A stretch of DNA of 64,000 nucleotides from Mesostigma viride. Lineage: Eukaryota > Streptophyta > Mesostigmatophyceae > Mesostigmatales > Mesostigmataceae. Positions 30,107-38,978 of the stretch are shown one piece after another (the first letter of the stretch is position 1; each line of letters begins with the position of its first letter). The notes below the pieces were generated by a model. The model had not been told where the DNA came from. It did not search any database and saw only the letters and a list, made by a program, of their open reading frames with translations. The DNA lies in assembly GCA_009746045.1 (NCBI GenBank), contig RPFO01000104.1:3045296-3109295 (forward strand). The letters are read 5' to 3'. The position numbers were made by a program, and so were the translations under genes.

Positions 30107-30150
30107 CTAATTAATTAAACACGTGCTCCCGTTGGGGAGTCACGGAGCAC
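30107..30150 (-). mobile_element. Isolated LINE 3' end (stem-loop plus TTAATTAA tail)
   Basis: The reverse strand reads TGCTCCGTGACTCCCCAACG, then GGAGCAC and an A/T-rich tail, matching the 3' termini of the LINE copies at about 37,830-37,885 and 35,978-36,020. It is an extremely 5'-truncated insertion, or a mobilised tail. Confidence 0.6.
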
Positions 30151-30814
30151 CAGAGTGCTTTTAATCCCTGAGTGTGCACAGCGGGCAGGGGGCAGAGACC
30201 CCCTTCCCTCATGCCACAGGCATGCCACAGGGTGCACGCTCGGACCCGTTGAAACAATCGGGCATCCCCTGTGGGCGCAATAAGGCTTCTACATAGCAAA
30301 AGCAAAGCAGGTGCAGTAGGGCCTGCCCCATGGTCCTTGGCCACAGATAGGCTTGGAACTCATTCAGAGGCGCCGGTTTGGGAGAACATAAAGGCTTCTC
30401 CCGGAGCCTGAGGGGTTTGGGGGCCATACCCAGGGTTCACCCACAACCCCCATTACACTATATGGACACTGTATGGATAATATATGGGCACCATCAGTAC
30501 CTGTGTTGTGGTGGGGGACTCCGTTTATTGCTCCTCTTCTCTTGGTGTCATGCAACAGGATGGACTCATTTCTCTCCTTTTTCGTTCATTTTGTTATCGC
30601 CCCCCTCCGCCACCCGCCCCCATCGTGTCAACTACTCGCATGGACACCCTTCTCATCATGCATGGAAACTGATCGTGTCAACTACCCGCGTGGACCCCCC
30701 TTTTCCTTCCTTTTCCCCCACCATGTCAACTGCCAATTGTGGACACTCTTCTAATCATGTCTCCCCCGCCCCCCCCCCCCTCGCGTCCACCATGTGCGGC
30801 GTACACCAGAGGCG

Positions 30815-32081
30815 ATGTATGCGGGCGCACAGACGGGCGTCGTGGCGCTGGCAGCATCCAGTGCGGCGGCGTTCGTGTGGAACAAGTACAGCAACTTTGC
30901 GCGCACCGCCAAGTCCCCCGTGAAGCTCTACCTGGTGTCCTCGGGTGAGTCGCGTTCCGCTTTCCCTCGTGGCAAGTGCCTCTAGGAATGGGTTATTGCG
31001 CCACCTGGTGTCCCCGGGTGCGTCGTGTTGTCGTTCTCTCGTGGCAGTGCCACTAAGAATGGGGTTGCTTGGTCTTTTCGGGTGAGTTCCTCTTTGATAG
31101 GGTCCCCCTTGTTGGAGGTTCCGAGTGCTCTCTCTTGTAATGGCGTGGGTGGAAGCCATCCGCTCTGCGTGGGTCTTGTTTACTGGGCCTCTATTCCTGG
31201 GTCTCTCTACGACGGGGGACCTGGTTACCTGTTCTGCCACAAGCTGATAGGGGATTAGCAGGGCCTCCAATAAAGGCTGGAAATAGAGGTGGCCTCGCAA
31301 TGCGGCAGGGGGGGGGGGGGGTTGGTGGCCACCAGCGTCTTCTCTTTTGGGTCTCTTTTGGGTCTTCTCTAGCTGGTCTCCGCAGGTGACTCGTGTCCTC
31401 TATGCTCCCTAATCTTCTTTTTCTATGCTCCGAGTGGTGCTCCGTATTTCTAAGGCCTGTGCGCCGGTATTGATGTTAATGCTTGACCTGATGCTTCATG
31501 CAAGTACCGTCCATCCTAAATTATTGATTAATATAACATTTTTTTCTTTTATGCTTCATGCAAGCACCGTCCATCCGGCTGCTAAACGCGTTCCTCGTAC
31601 TTCTCGTGGATTGTCCTGCAATCGGTTTATGTTGACATCTTCTTGCTGGGGCCGTTCTCTTGTGCGCTACATTCCCTGCTGGCCGCCATCGCGCGCCACC
31701 GCATGCATTTTTCAACATGAATATGTCCATCCATCCATCCATCCATCCATCCATCCATCCATCCATCCATCCATCCATCCATCCATCCATCCATCCATCC
31801 ATCCATCCATCCATCCATCCATCCATCCATCCATCCATCCATCCATCCATCCATCCATCCATCCATCCATCCATCCATCCATCCATCCATCCATCCATCC
31901 ATCCATCCATCCATCCATCCATCCATCCATCCATTCGCCAACCTACCTGTCTACCCACGCTCCCCCCCCAGCCACCATCGCTGCGTTCTGGTATAGCGCC
32001 GAGAAGACCCACCTGGCGTGCACCAAGGCGTCGTCGTTGGCGCGGCTCAAGGCCAACCAGGATGCGCAGGAGCACGCCTAA
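30815..32081 (+). CDS. Early nodulin 93-like small membrane protein, two exons recognised
   Basis: Exon 1 (ATG at 30,815; exon through 30,944) ends TCG-G before donor GTGAGT. Exon 2 (31,972-32,081) follows an acceptor tract ending cccccccag. The split codon GCC keeps the frame, giving 79 residues from this ATG. Two short hydrophobic segments ([30 protein letters not shown]) are separated by a basic loop ([13 protein letters not shown]). The [18 protein letters not shown] end resembles the ENOD93 pattern xADKTVLATARKNS. ENOD93-like proteins of plants and algae are small, probably mitochondrial-associated membrane proteins. An acceptor-like cgtacaccag precedes the first codons, so an upstream exon may exist. 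The 1,027-bp intron holds 52 CCAT repeats. Confidence 0.6.
31727..31934. repeat. (CCAT)52 microsatellite inside the ENOD93-like intron
   Basis: 208 bp of uninterrupted CCAT, lying 37 bp from the downstream splice acceptor. Open frames on both strands (HPSI or WMDG repeats) are artefacts of the repeat. Confidence 0.95.
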
Positions 32082-32640
32082 GGCATTGATATCACCTTGT
32101 AGGCGCTGGGAAGGCGCTTGGAGGGCACAAGGAACACTTTTGTGCACAGGGAACAACCGCCTATGCAGTATAAGCGCACACTGCCTCCTGACCCCTCATG
32201 AGGTGGGCGATATTTCCCCCCCTCAAATCAGGTGGGCAACGCGTCCTCAGCTGATATGCGCTCCCTTCGGTGCGCTCCAACCAAGTCTTGTGAAAGGAGG
32301 ATGGCCATCCCTCGCTAGAAAGAGATGCGCTAGAAAGAGCGGGGCGGCCTTGCAAAGTGGCCACATGGTATCTGCCCAGGATTCCCAACATTATGGCAAG
32401 CAACCCCCTTTAATAGCTTGTTGCTTTGCGAAACGGTAGCCTCCCTTCCGTTGGCTGCGAGGAAGCTCCTGGGCTCGTCGTGTCGCACATGTAACCTGTG
32501 GACTTGAGAGCAAAAACTCGCCGCTAGGGGTTGCGAGGGCCACCGAGGACCTCTCTTCGATTCAAGGGGCTGGATGCCATCGTTCTGGTGTGGTCGCTGG
32601 CTGCTGGCAGCACCTGCCCCGTTGTTCCCAAGGTCACGTC
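32082..32640. other. Downstream of the ENOD93-like gene
   Basis: Probably the 3' UTR followed by intergenic sequence. It contains a CAAGCAACCCCCTTT / GCTTTGCGAAAC motif (about 32,397-32,433) resembling hairpins elsewhere in the window. No gene recognised. Confidence 0.4.
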
Positions 32641-32645
32641 CACGT

Positions 32646-32835
32646 TAGGGACGGCCGTTGGACGTCACTGCTGGAGGGTAGGGACGAGTGTTGGACGTCA
32701 CTGCTGGAGGGTAGGGACGGCCGTTGGACGTCACTGCTGGAGGGTAGGGACGAGCGTTGGACGTCACTGCTGGAGGGTAGGGACGGCCGTTGGACGTCAC
32801 TGCTGGAGGGTAGGGACGAGCGTTGGACGTCTCGG
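32646..32835. repeat. 33-bp minisatellite with alternating variants
   Basis: The unit TTGGACGTCACTGCTGGAGG plus GTAGGGACGRSYG repeats about every 33 bp. GACGGCCG and GACGAGCG (or GACGAGTG) variants alternate, giving a 66-bp higher-order period. Translated it gives an 11-residue repeat, but no gene context supports coding. Confidence 0.8.
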
Positions 32836-33763
32836 CTCCGCACGGGGTAGAAGAGGTCGGTTCCACTAGTTCTAGGTCACTGCGGGAGGGTATGTTGGGG
32901 ATTAGGCCACATGACCCTGGACAACCGTGACCTCATCAATGTGCGGTGCTGGGCATGCCCTCTTTGCGATGATGGGAGAGGGGCAGGGCGCGTCATTATC
33001 CCGCCCATGTCCTGCAGGCTGGCAAGTTCAGCCCGCAGCCTGCGTGCGCACTTGCATCGGCCCTGTGCGTGTGCGAGCGCGCCGGGTTGCATCGGCCCCC
33101 TGTCCTGGCAGTTACAAAGGTCGTTCTCGTGGTGAGGCTTGACCTGTGGCATGCCCTGTGGTTGGGGGAGGAGGAAATCAACAGGCAGTGACTGTGATCA
33201 AGCGCCCAGTAACAAGTAGTGTAGGATGGCTGATGCCTGATAGTGGCTGGTCCGCATGTGGCATACTTGGACTGACATGCTGCGGGCCGCACATAGATAC
33301 TAATTTTAAGTGAGAAACATACGTGCGGACCCGTCATGCAGCGGACTGCCTCGCCCATGGGGGGCACTTCTTTTGCAGGCCTGAACCAGACATGCACCGG
33401 GTGTGTTTTTGTATGGGGGGAAATTACATCAGCGCCTGGGATCTGGTCCCAGTTTTAGCGCAGGAGGGTGGACATCGGGGGTTGTCACACACGTCGGCAT
33501 AGGGAGGAAGCTGGTCACCCACTATCATGTGTTGCACACAAGGCATGGTGGCATTGTGGGGGTATGGCCAATGTGCATCCAAGTGCTGGTGCATATTGGC
33601 CCTCCCCCCGCCACCAGCACATATTCTAACTGCTATATTGGTTTTTGTTAATTTAGGATGGCCGGATGCACGACTGCTGCATGAGACAACTACATTGCAC
33701 GACGCCTCCTGATCAGCGCAGTACCCATGGTGGGGCGGGTCGATAAGTAAGTAAGTAAGTGAC
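32836..33763. other. Intergenic sequence, no gene recognised
   Basis: Ends in a short (AAGT)n run (33,744-33,761) directly at the 5' junction of the following LINE fragment. Confidence 0.45.
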
Positions 33764-34437
33764 CACCGTATCTCCCTCGCCTGGCACCCTTTACGCCAAT
33801 TTACAGGGCACTGTGGCGCAAGCCCTTGGGCAAGCTAGAGAAACAGGACCTGTTTAAGGTCCTGACTAGTCCTCCCTCTTCTTAAGTACGGGGCCGTGAC
33901 GTGGACCCTCACCGCCGACCTTGCCAAAAAGCTGGACGGCGCGGTCACCAACATGCTGCGGTCAATTTTCCGTGTAGGATACGCTGCTCATGTCCGCAAG
34001 AAGGACTTGTACCTCGGCATGCCACTTATCACCAGCACCATCAAGCAGCGGCGTCCGCAGCTAGTAGGGCACTTAGCTCGCACCAGTTGACCAGGTAGAC
34101 ACCTCACGTGGCCCTCCCGCGGGGCTGCGCCCAGCTCAGCCTGGCCGGCACCTCCGTTACGTGGGCCGGGCCCCGCAATGCTCGACGCCGCAAGGCCCGC
34201 ACCTTCAAAGAACAGCTAGTAGAGGACATGGGGGGGCTAGGCCTCTCCGTGATTTGGAACAATTAAGATGATGGACAAGGCCGAGTGGGCCCAGGTCATA
34301 GAGGACAACGAGCCCCCTTCCGTGGGGAAGCGCCCGCGTTTGCAAACACGCGGGAAGCACGCCAGACAGTTCCCCTAGGGTAGAGAGCTTATACTAGAGT
34401 TGGCTTGTTGTAGATAGATTAGACCGGTAGGATTGTC
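33764..34437 (+). mobile_element. 5'-truncated LINE, 3' end of ORF2 and 3' UTR
   Basis: Homologous, in broken frames, to the C-terminal part of the LINE ORF2 at 60.5-62.9 kb and to 37.1-37.8 kb. TWTLTADLAKKLDGAVTNML, GMPLITSTIKQRRPQLVGHL and LARTS are clear, followed by the RTFKEQLVEDMGG segment. The 3' UTR passes through TAGACCGGTAGGATTGT into the giant CCAT array. The tail after the array is at 35,970-36,020. Confidence 0.8.
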
Positions 34438-35969
34438 CCATCCATCCATCCATCCATCCATCCATCCATCCATCCATCCATCCATCCATCCATCCATCCA
34501 TCCATCCATCCATCCATCCATCCATCCATCCATCCATCCATCCATCCATCCATCCATCCATCCATCCATCCATCCATCCATCCATCCATCCATCCATCCA
34601 TCCATCCATCCATCCATCCATCCATCCATCCATCCATCCATCCATCCATCCATCCATCCATCCATCCATCCATCCATCCATCCATCCATCCATCCATCCA
34701 TCCATCCATCCATCCATCCATCCATCCATCCATCCATCCATCCATCCATCCATCCATCCATCCATCCATCCATCCATCCATCCATCCATCCATCCATCCA
34801 TCCATCCATCCATCCATCCATCCATCCATCCATCCATCCATCCATCCATCCATCCATCCATCCATCCATCCATCCATCCATCCATCCATCCATCCATCCA
34901 TCCATCCATCCATCCATCCATCCATCCATCCATCCATCCATCCATCCATCCATCCATCCATCCATCCATCCATCCATCCATCCATCCATCCATCCATCCA
35001 TCCATCCATCCATCCATCCATCCATCCATCCATCCATCCATCCATCCATCCATCCATCCATCCATCCATCCATCCATCCATCCATCCATCCATCCATCCA
35101 TCCATCCATCCATCCATCCATCCATCCATCCATCCATCCATCCATCCATCCATCCATCCATCCATCCATCCATCCATCCATCCATCCATCCATCCATCCA
35201 TCCATCCATCCATCCATCCATCCATCCATCCATCCATCCATCCATCCATCCATCCATCCATCCATCCATCCATCCATCCATCCATCCATCCATCCATCCA
35301 TCCATCCATCCATCCATCCATCCATCCATCCATCCATCCATCCATCCATCCATCCATCCATCCATCCATCCATCCATCCATCCATCCATCCATCCATCCA
35401 TCCATCCATCCATCCATCCATCCATCCATCCATCCATCCATCCATCCATCCATCCATCCATCCATCCATCCATCCATCCATCCATCCATCCATCCATCCA
35501 TCCATCCATCCATCCATCCATCCATCCATCCATCCATCCATCCATCCATCCATCCATCCATCCATCCATCCATCCATCCATCCATCCATCCATCCATCCA
35601 TCCATCCATCCATCCATCCATCCATCCATCCATCCATCCATCCATCCATCCATCCATCCATCCATCCATCCATCCATCCATCCATCCATCCATCCATCCC
35701 TCCGTCCGTCCGTCCGTCCGTCCGTCCGTCCGTCCGTCCGTCCGTCCGTCCGTCCGTCCGTCCGTCCGTCCGTCCGTCCGTCCGTCCGTCCGTCCGTCCG
35801 TCCGTCCGTCCGTCCGTCCGTCCGTCCGTCCGTCCGTCCGTCCGTCCGTCCGTCCGTCCGTCCGTCCGTCCGTCCGTCCGTCCGTCCGTCCGTCCGTCCG
35901 TCCGTCCGTCCGTCCGTCCGTCCGTCCGTCCGTCCATCCATCCATCCATCCATCCATCCATCCCTCCAT
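34438..35969. repeat. Giant (CCAT)n-(CCGT)n array in a LINE 3' UTR
   Basis: About 315 CCAT units (34,438-35,697), then one CCCT, 58 CCGT units (35,702-35,933), then CCAT again with a CCCT. It sits between the same LINE 3' UTR sequences that at 37,806-37,820 flank only about four CCAT units, so it is an expansion of a LINE-encoded microsatellite. Confidence 0.95.
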
Positions 35970-36020
35970 CGGGGTTAATGCTCCGTGACTCCCCAGCGGG
36001 AGCACGAGTCTAATTAATTA
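35970..36020 (+). mobile_element. LINE 3' terminal stem-loop and TTAATTAA-type tail
   Basis: CGGGGTTAATGCTCCGTGAC, then TCCCCAGCGGGAGCACGAGT and a TAATTAATTA tail. The TGCTCC...GGGAGCA arms form a stem-loop. It is the 3' end of the LINE begun at 33,764, separated from it by the CCAT expansion. A partial copy (CATCGGGGTTAATTAATTAA) follows at about 36,038. Confidence 0.7.
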
Positions 36021-36166
36021 CATAATTATTTAATCCATCCATCGGGGTTAATTAATTAATTAGTTAGTTAATGGATGGAGGTAGGCCAGATGATGCCTAG
36101 CTTTATTTAATTATGCAGTGCCCAGGCAGGGAGTCACTCTCTGCTGAGAATTAATTAATAAATTAA

Positions 36167-36213
36167 TCAGGAACATAACTCCGTTGGGAGTATCTGTAGC
36201 ACATAGCCCTTGG
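36167..36213 (-). mobile_element. Inverted 3' end of another LINE-like family
   Basis: GGAACATAACTCCGTTGGGA with GTATCTGTAGC and ATAGCCC is the reverse complement of 44,228-44,273. The ACTCC-GTTG-GGAGT hairpin next to a TTAATTAA-like tail marks a 3' terminus. It abuts the next LINE copy directly. Confidence 0.6.
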
Positions 36214-37900
36214 CGCCTGCAGCTAGTAGGGCACCTAGCTCGCACCAACCAGGTAGACACCTCACGTGGCCCCCCGGCAGGACTGCGACCAGCCCAGCCT
36301 GGCCGGCACCTCCTGACGTGGGCTGGGCCAGTGATGTTAGACGCCGCAAGGCCCGCACCTTCAAAGAACAGCTAGTAGAGGACATGGGGGGCCTAGGCCT
36401 CTCCGTTCAGGTCGCAACACAGTACAGGCGCTCGATCTTCGCTACTCGCCGCCTGGTGGAGGAACTGCAACGCCTGCAGCCTGGTGAGTCCCCTTTGCAC
36501 CTTGTGCTGGTGGACTTCATCAAAGCCTTCGATTCGGTTTTCTGGCCTGCGCTTTGGGACATCCTCGAGTTGTTCCGGATCCCCCGCCCCCTGATTGCTG
36601 TCATCCGCAACCTGTATGAAGGGTGCACCACTTCGGTGCGCACTTCTTACGGGACCACGCGCCCCCATGCCCTTTACAGAAGGGTGTGTGGCAGGGCTGC
36701 GTGCTGTCGCCCTACCTGTTCATTATTGTTGTCAAATACGTAATGATTCAGGCGCGCAAGCGATTTGCCCGCATCGTGGGCAGGGAACCAGGAGTGCAGG
36801 TTGCTAACAAATTCTGGCATGGCAGTGCGGACACGGAGATTCGGCTGGCAGACATCATCTACGCAGACGACACCGCCCTCTTCGAGGACACTGAGCACGT
36901 GCAGACATGGCTTGACTGCACCTGGCTCTCGAGGCCCGTGCAGTGGGGCTTGAGGTCAGCAAGAAGACAGAGGCCCTGGCGGTTGGGCTCACCAACTCAC
37001 CGCCGCCCCTCTATCTCCTAGACGGCTCTCGAGTCCTGTATCGGGACCGCGTCAAGCTGCTGGGCAGCCTGCTCCCCAGCTGCGAGGTTGATGTGGACCA
37101 TCGCATCTCCCTCGCCTGGCACGCTTTACGCCAGTACCGGGCCCTGTGGCGCAAGCCCCTGGGCAAGATCGAGAAACAGGACCTGTTCAAGGTCCTCGTC
37201 CTTCCTGTTCTCACGTATGGAGCCGAGACGTGGACCCTCACCGCCGACCTGGCCCGCAAGCTGGACGGCGCGGTCACCAGCATGCTGCGTTCCATTTTCA
37301 GAGTAGGATATGCTGCTCATGTCCGCACTGAGGACCTGTACCAGGGCATGCCCTATATCACCAGCACCATCAAGCAACGCCGCCTGCAGCTAGTAGGGCA
37401 CCTAGCTCGCACCAACCAGGTAGACACCTCACGTGGCCCCCCCGCAGGACTGCGACCAGCCCAGCCTGGCCGGCACCTCCTGACGTGGGCTGGGCCCAGT
37501 GATGTTAGACGCCGCAAGGCCCGCACCTTCAAGGAACAGCTAGTAGAGGACATGGGGGGCCTAGGCCTCTCCGTGATTTGGAAAAAGATTATGGACAAGG
37601 CCAAGTGGGCCCATGCAGGTCATAGAGGACAACGAGCCCCCCCCAGTGGGGAAGCGCCCGCGTGTGCAATCTCGTGGGAGGCACGCCAGATAGCCCCCTA
37701 GGGCAGCGTGCGGCTGCCTAGATAGATGTTGTAGTTACAATGTTGTTAGATAGATGTAGTATGTAGCCGATGTAGATAGACTAGACCGGTAGGACTGTTT
37801 GCACCCATCCATCCATCCATCGGGGTTAATGCTCCGTGACTCCCCAACGGGAGCACGAGTCTAATTAATTAATTAATTAATTAATAGCCCTTGAGAAGGG
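36214..37900 (+). mobile_element. LINE fragment: duplicated 3' segment, RT, 3' UTR and tail
   Basis: Starts with a 191-bp segment (36,214-36,404) that recurs about 1,166 bp later, at 37,380-37,571, inside the same copy. The first occurrence joins directly to the RT interior. RT pieces in three frames: LVLVDFIKAFDSVFWPALWD (motif A), GVWQGCVLSPYLFIIVV (motif B), LADIIYADDTALFED (catalytic YADD), then the C-terminal TYGAETWTLTADLARKLDGA. Single-base shifts near 36,670 and 36,935 break the frame. The 3' UTR has four CCAT units, the stem-loop (37,830-37,855) and a TAAT tail. It is a non-functional pseudogene of the ORF2 family at 60.5 kb. Confidence 0.8.
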
Positions 37901-37928
37901 GCAGATGGCCTATACTACATTCTAGGCT
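37884..37928 (-). repeat. Short inverted copy of sequence at 44,187-44,233
   Basis: The reverse complement reads TAGAATGTAGTATAGGCCAT, then CTGCCCCTTCTC; the plus strand at 44,190-44,225 has TAGAATGTTATTATGGGCCA, then TATGCCCCTTCTC. It is therefore a fragment of the same dispersed 3'-end family. Confidence 0.55.
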
Positions 37929-37930
37929 AG

Positions 37931-38236
37931 TTAAAGCCCAGGGGTATATAAAGATCCTTGGCATCCAGCGGGGCCGGAGGACCCCTTCGTCTCCGTGACC
38001 ACGGGCCTAACCCGGAACACCACCGAAGAGTTGGTCTCGTCCGGCTTGTAGGTGAGCACGAACTTCAACCGCAACCGCGTGGCCCCAGCTGGCACACTCT
38101 CCAATCCTCGGTGGACCTCGCGCTCTCGCCACTGCTCCTTGGCTCGAATGAACGCGTCGCGCCACAAAGCAAACTTGAGAGGATCTTGACAGTCCAGGAC
38201 AAGTTGCTCCCACGTCACAGGGCTATCCGCCGCCAT
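37931..38236 (-). pseudogene. Second copia-like element: RT start, truncated
   Basis: WRDAFIRAKEQWREREVHRG and RLRLKFVLTYKPDETNSSVV align with the RT start of the array units (WTKAIIASGERWLAYRAVEP, LLRHKWTWELTLVPDTTTR). Homology ends at GSSGPAG, about 37,965. This is the residue, within two or three, at which the array units are cut (GTSDFPD). The following bases are unrelated and soon meet LINE-derived sequence. No RT catalytic motif is present. Confidence 0.7.
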
Positions 38237-38978
38237 GCAGTGAGTGTGAGTGGAGGCCGAAGCTGCGCGGGTGCCAATCCTGAGGCTGAATGATGGACTG
38301 GACGAGCGGCGGTGTGGAAAACGCCGCCATCGGTAAGCGCCGCACGACGCCGGGCTGCCCTACCACCACCCCCAATGGAGCGTGGTACTCGCGAAGCGGG
38401 ATGCTGCCCACCCCCGCGACTGACAGCAAGTCAGCGGACACTGAGAACCCCGGGTATGATACGAAAGGTTCGCCCAGCAAGGCCACATCCTCGTAGCCAT
38501 CCACGACGTGAAACGGCGTGTCAATGCCCAACACCGGCAGCACCACCATCCCGGTAACTTGATATGCCGAAGTGCCTGCAAAGTCGGTCACCGATTTGTA
38601 CGGCGACTCTAGCACTGGATACAGGGTGGCTGCCCGACGAGAGATAATAGACACGGATGCTTGCGTGTCCACAGCCACCAGCTGCCACGGTCTACACGTA
38701 GGAAACAAGGCTGACTTAACCGGCCTGACCCCCTGTGAGAGAGTTTTGACCTGAGCCACCCCTGATGCAGCTTTCGCTTTAAGCGCCTGAGCACGCCACA
38801 AGGCCGTGACCGTTGAAGCCAGGTCCCTAGGTGGGCGAGGCGCATGGGCAGGACCCTGACCCTCCGGCGAGGCCACGCTAGGCGGGCCTCCCACATTATC
38901 CGTGGCTAGCACAGGAGGTGAGTCACTACGTGCACTAGGTCCCGTCAAACCCACCCCATCCTCATCCCACCCATCCAC
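38223..38978 (-). CDS. Second copia-like element: retropepsin-like domain downstream of integrase
   Basis: Contains LVAVDTQASVSIISRRAATL (aspartic protease motif DTQA), then VTGMVVLPVLGIDTPFHVVD and EDVALLGEPF, a nearly complete retropepsin pattern of DTxA, flap region and LLGxxF. It should process the polyprotein. It overlaps the upstream integrase frame by 34 bp in another frame. The protein sense continues from one to the other, so a single-base indel near 38,990 probably split a long ORF. Its position between integrase and RT matches the array units. Confidence 0.75.
   Translation of the reverse strand: MDGWDEDGVGLTGPSARSDSPPVLATDNVGGPPSVASPEGQGPAHAPRPPRDLASTVTALWRAQALKAKAASGVAQVKTLSQGVRPVKSALFPTCRPWQLVAVDTQASVSIISRRAATLYPVLESPYKSVTDFAGTSAYQVTGMVVLPVLGIDTPFHVVDGYEDVALLGEPFVSYPGFSVSADLLSVAGVGSIPLREYHAPLGVVVGQPGVVRRLPMAAFSTPPLVQSIIQPQDWHPRSFGLHSHSLHGGG

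Noticed and set aside
34375-36013. Frames of more than 500 codons encoding HPSI, DGWM or DGRT repeats
   Set aside because: A CCAT or CCGT tetranucleotide repeat has no stop codon in any frame on either strand, so these frames follow from composition and lie in a LINE 3' UTR.
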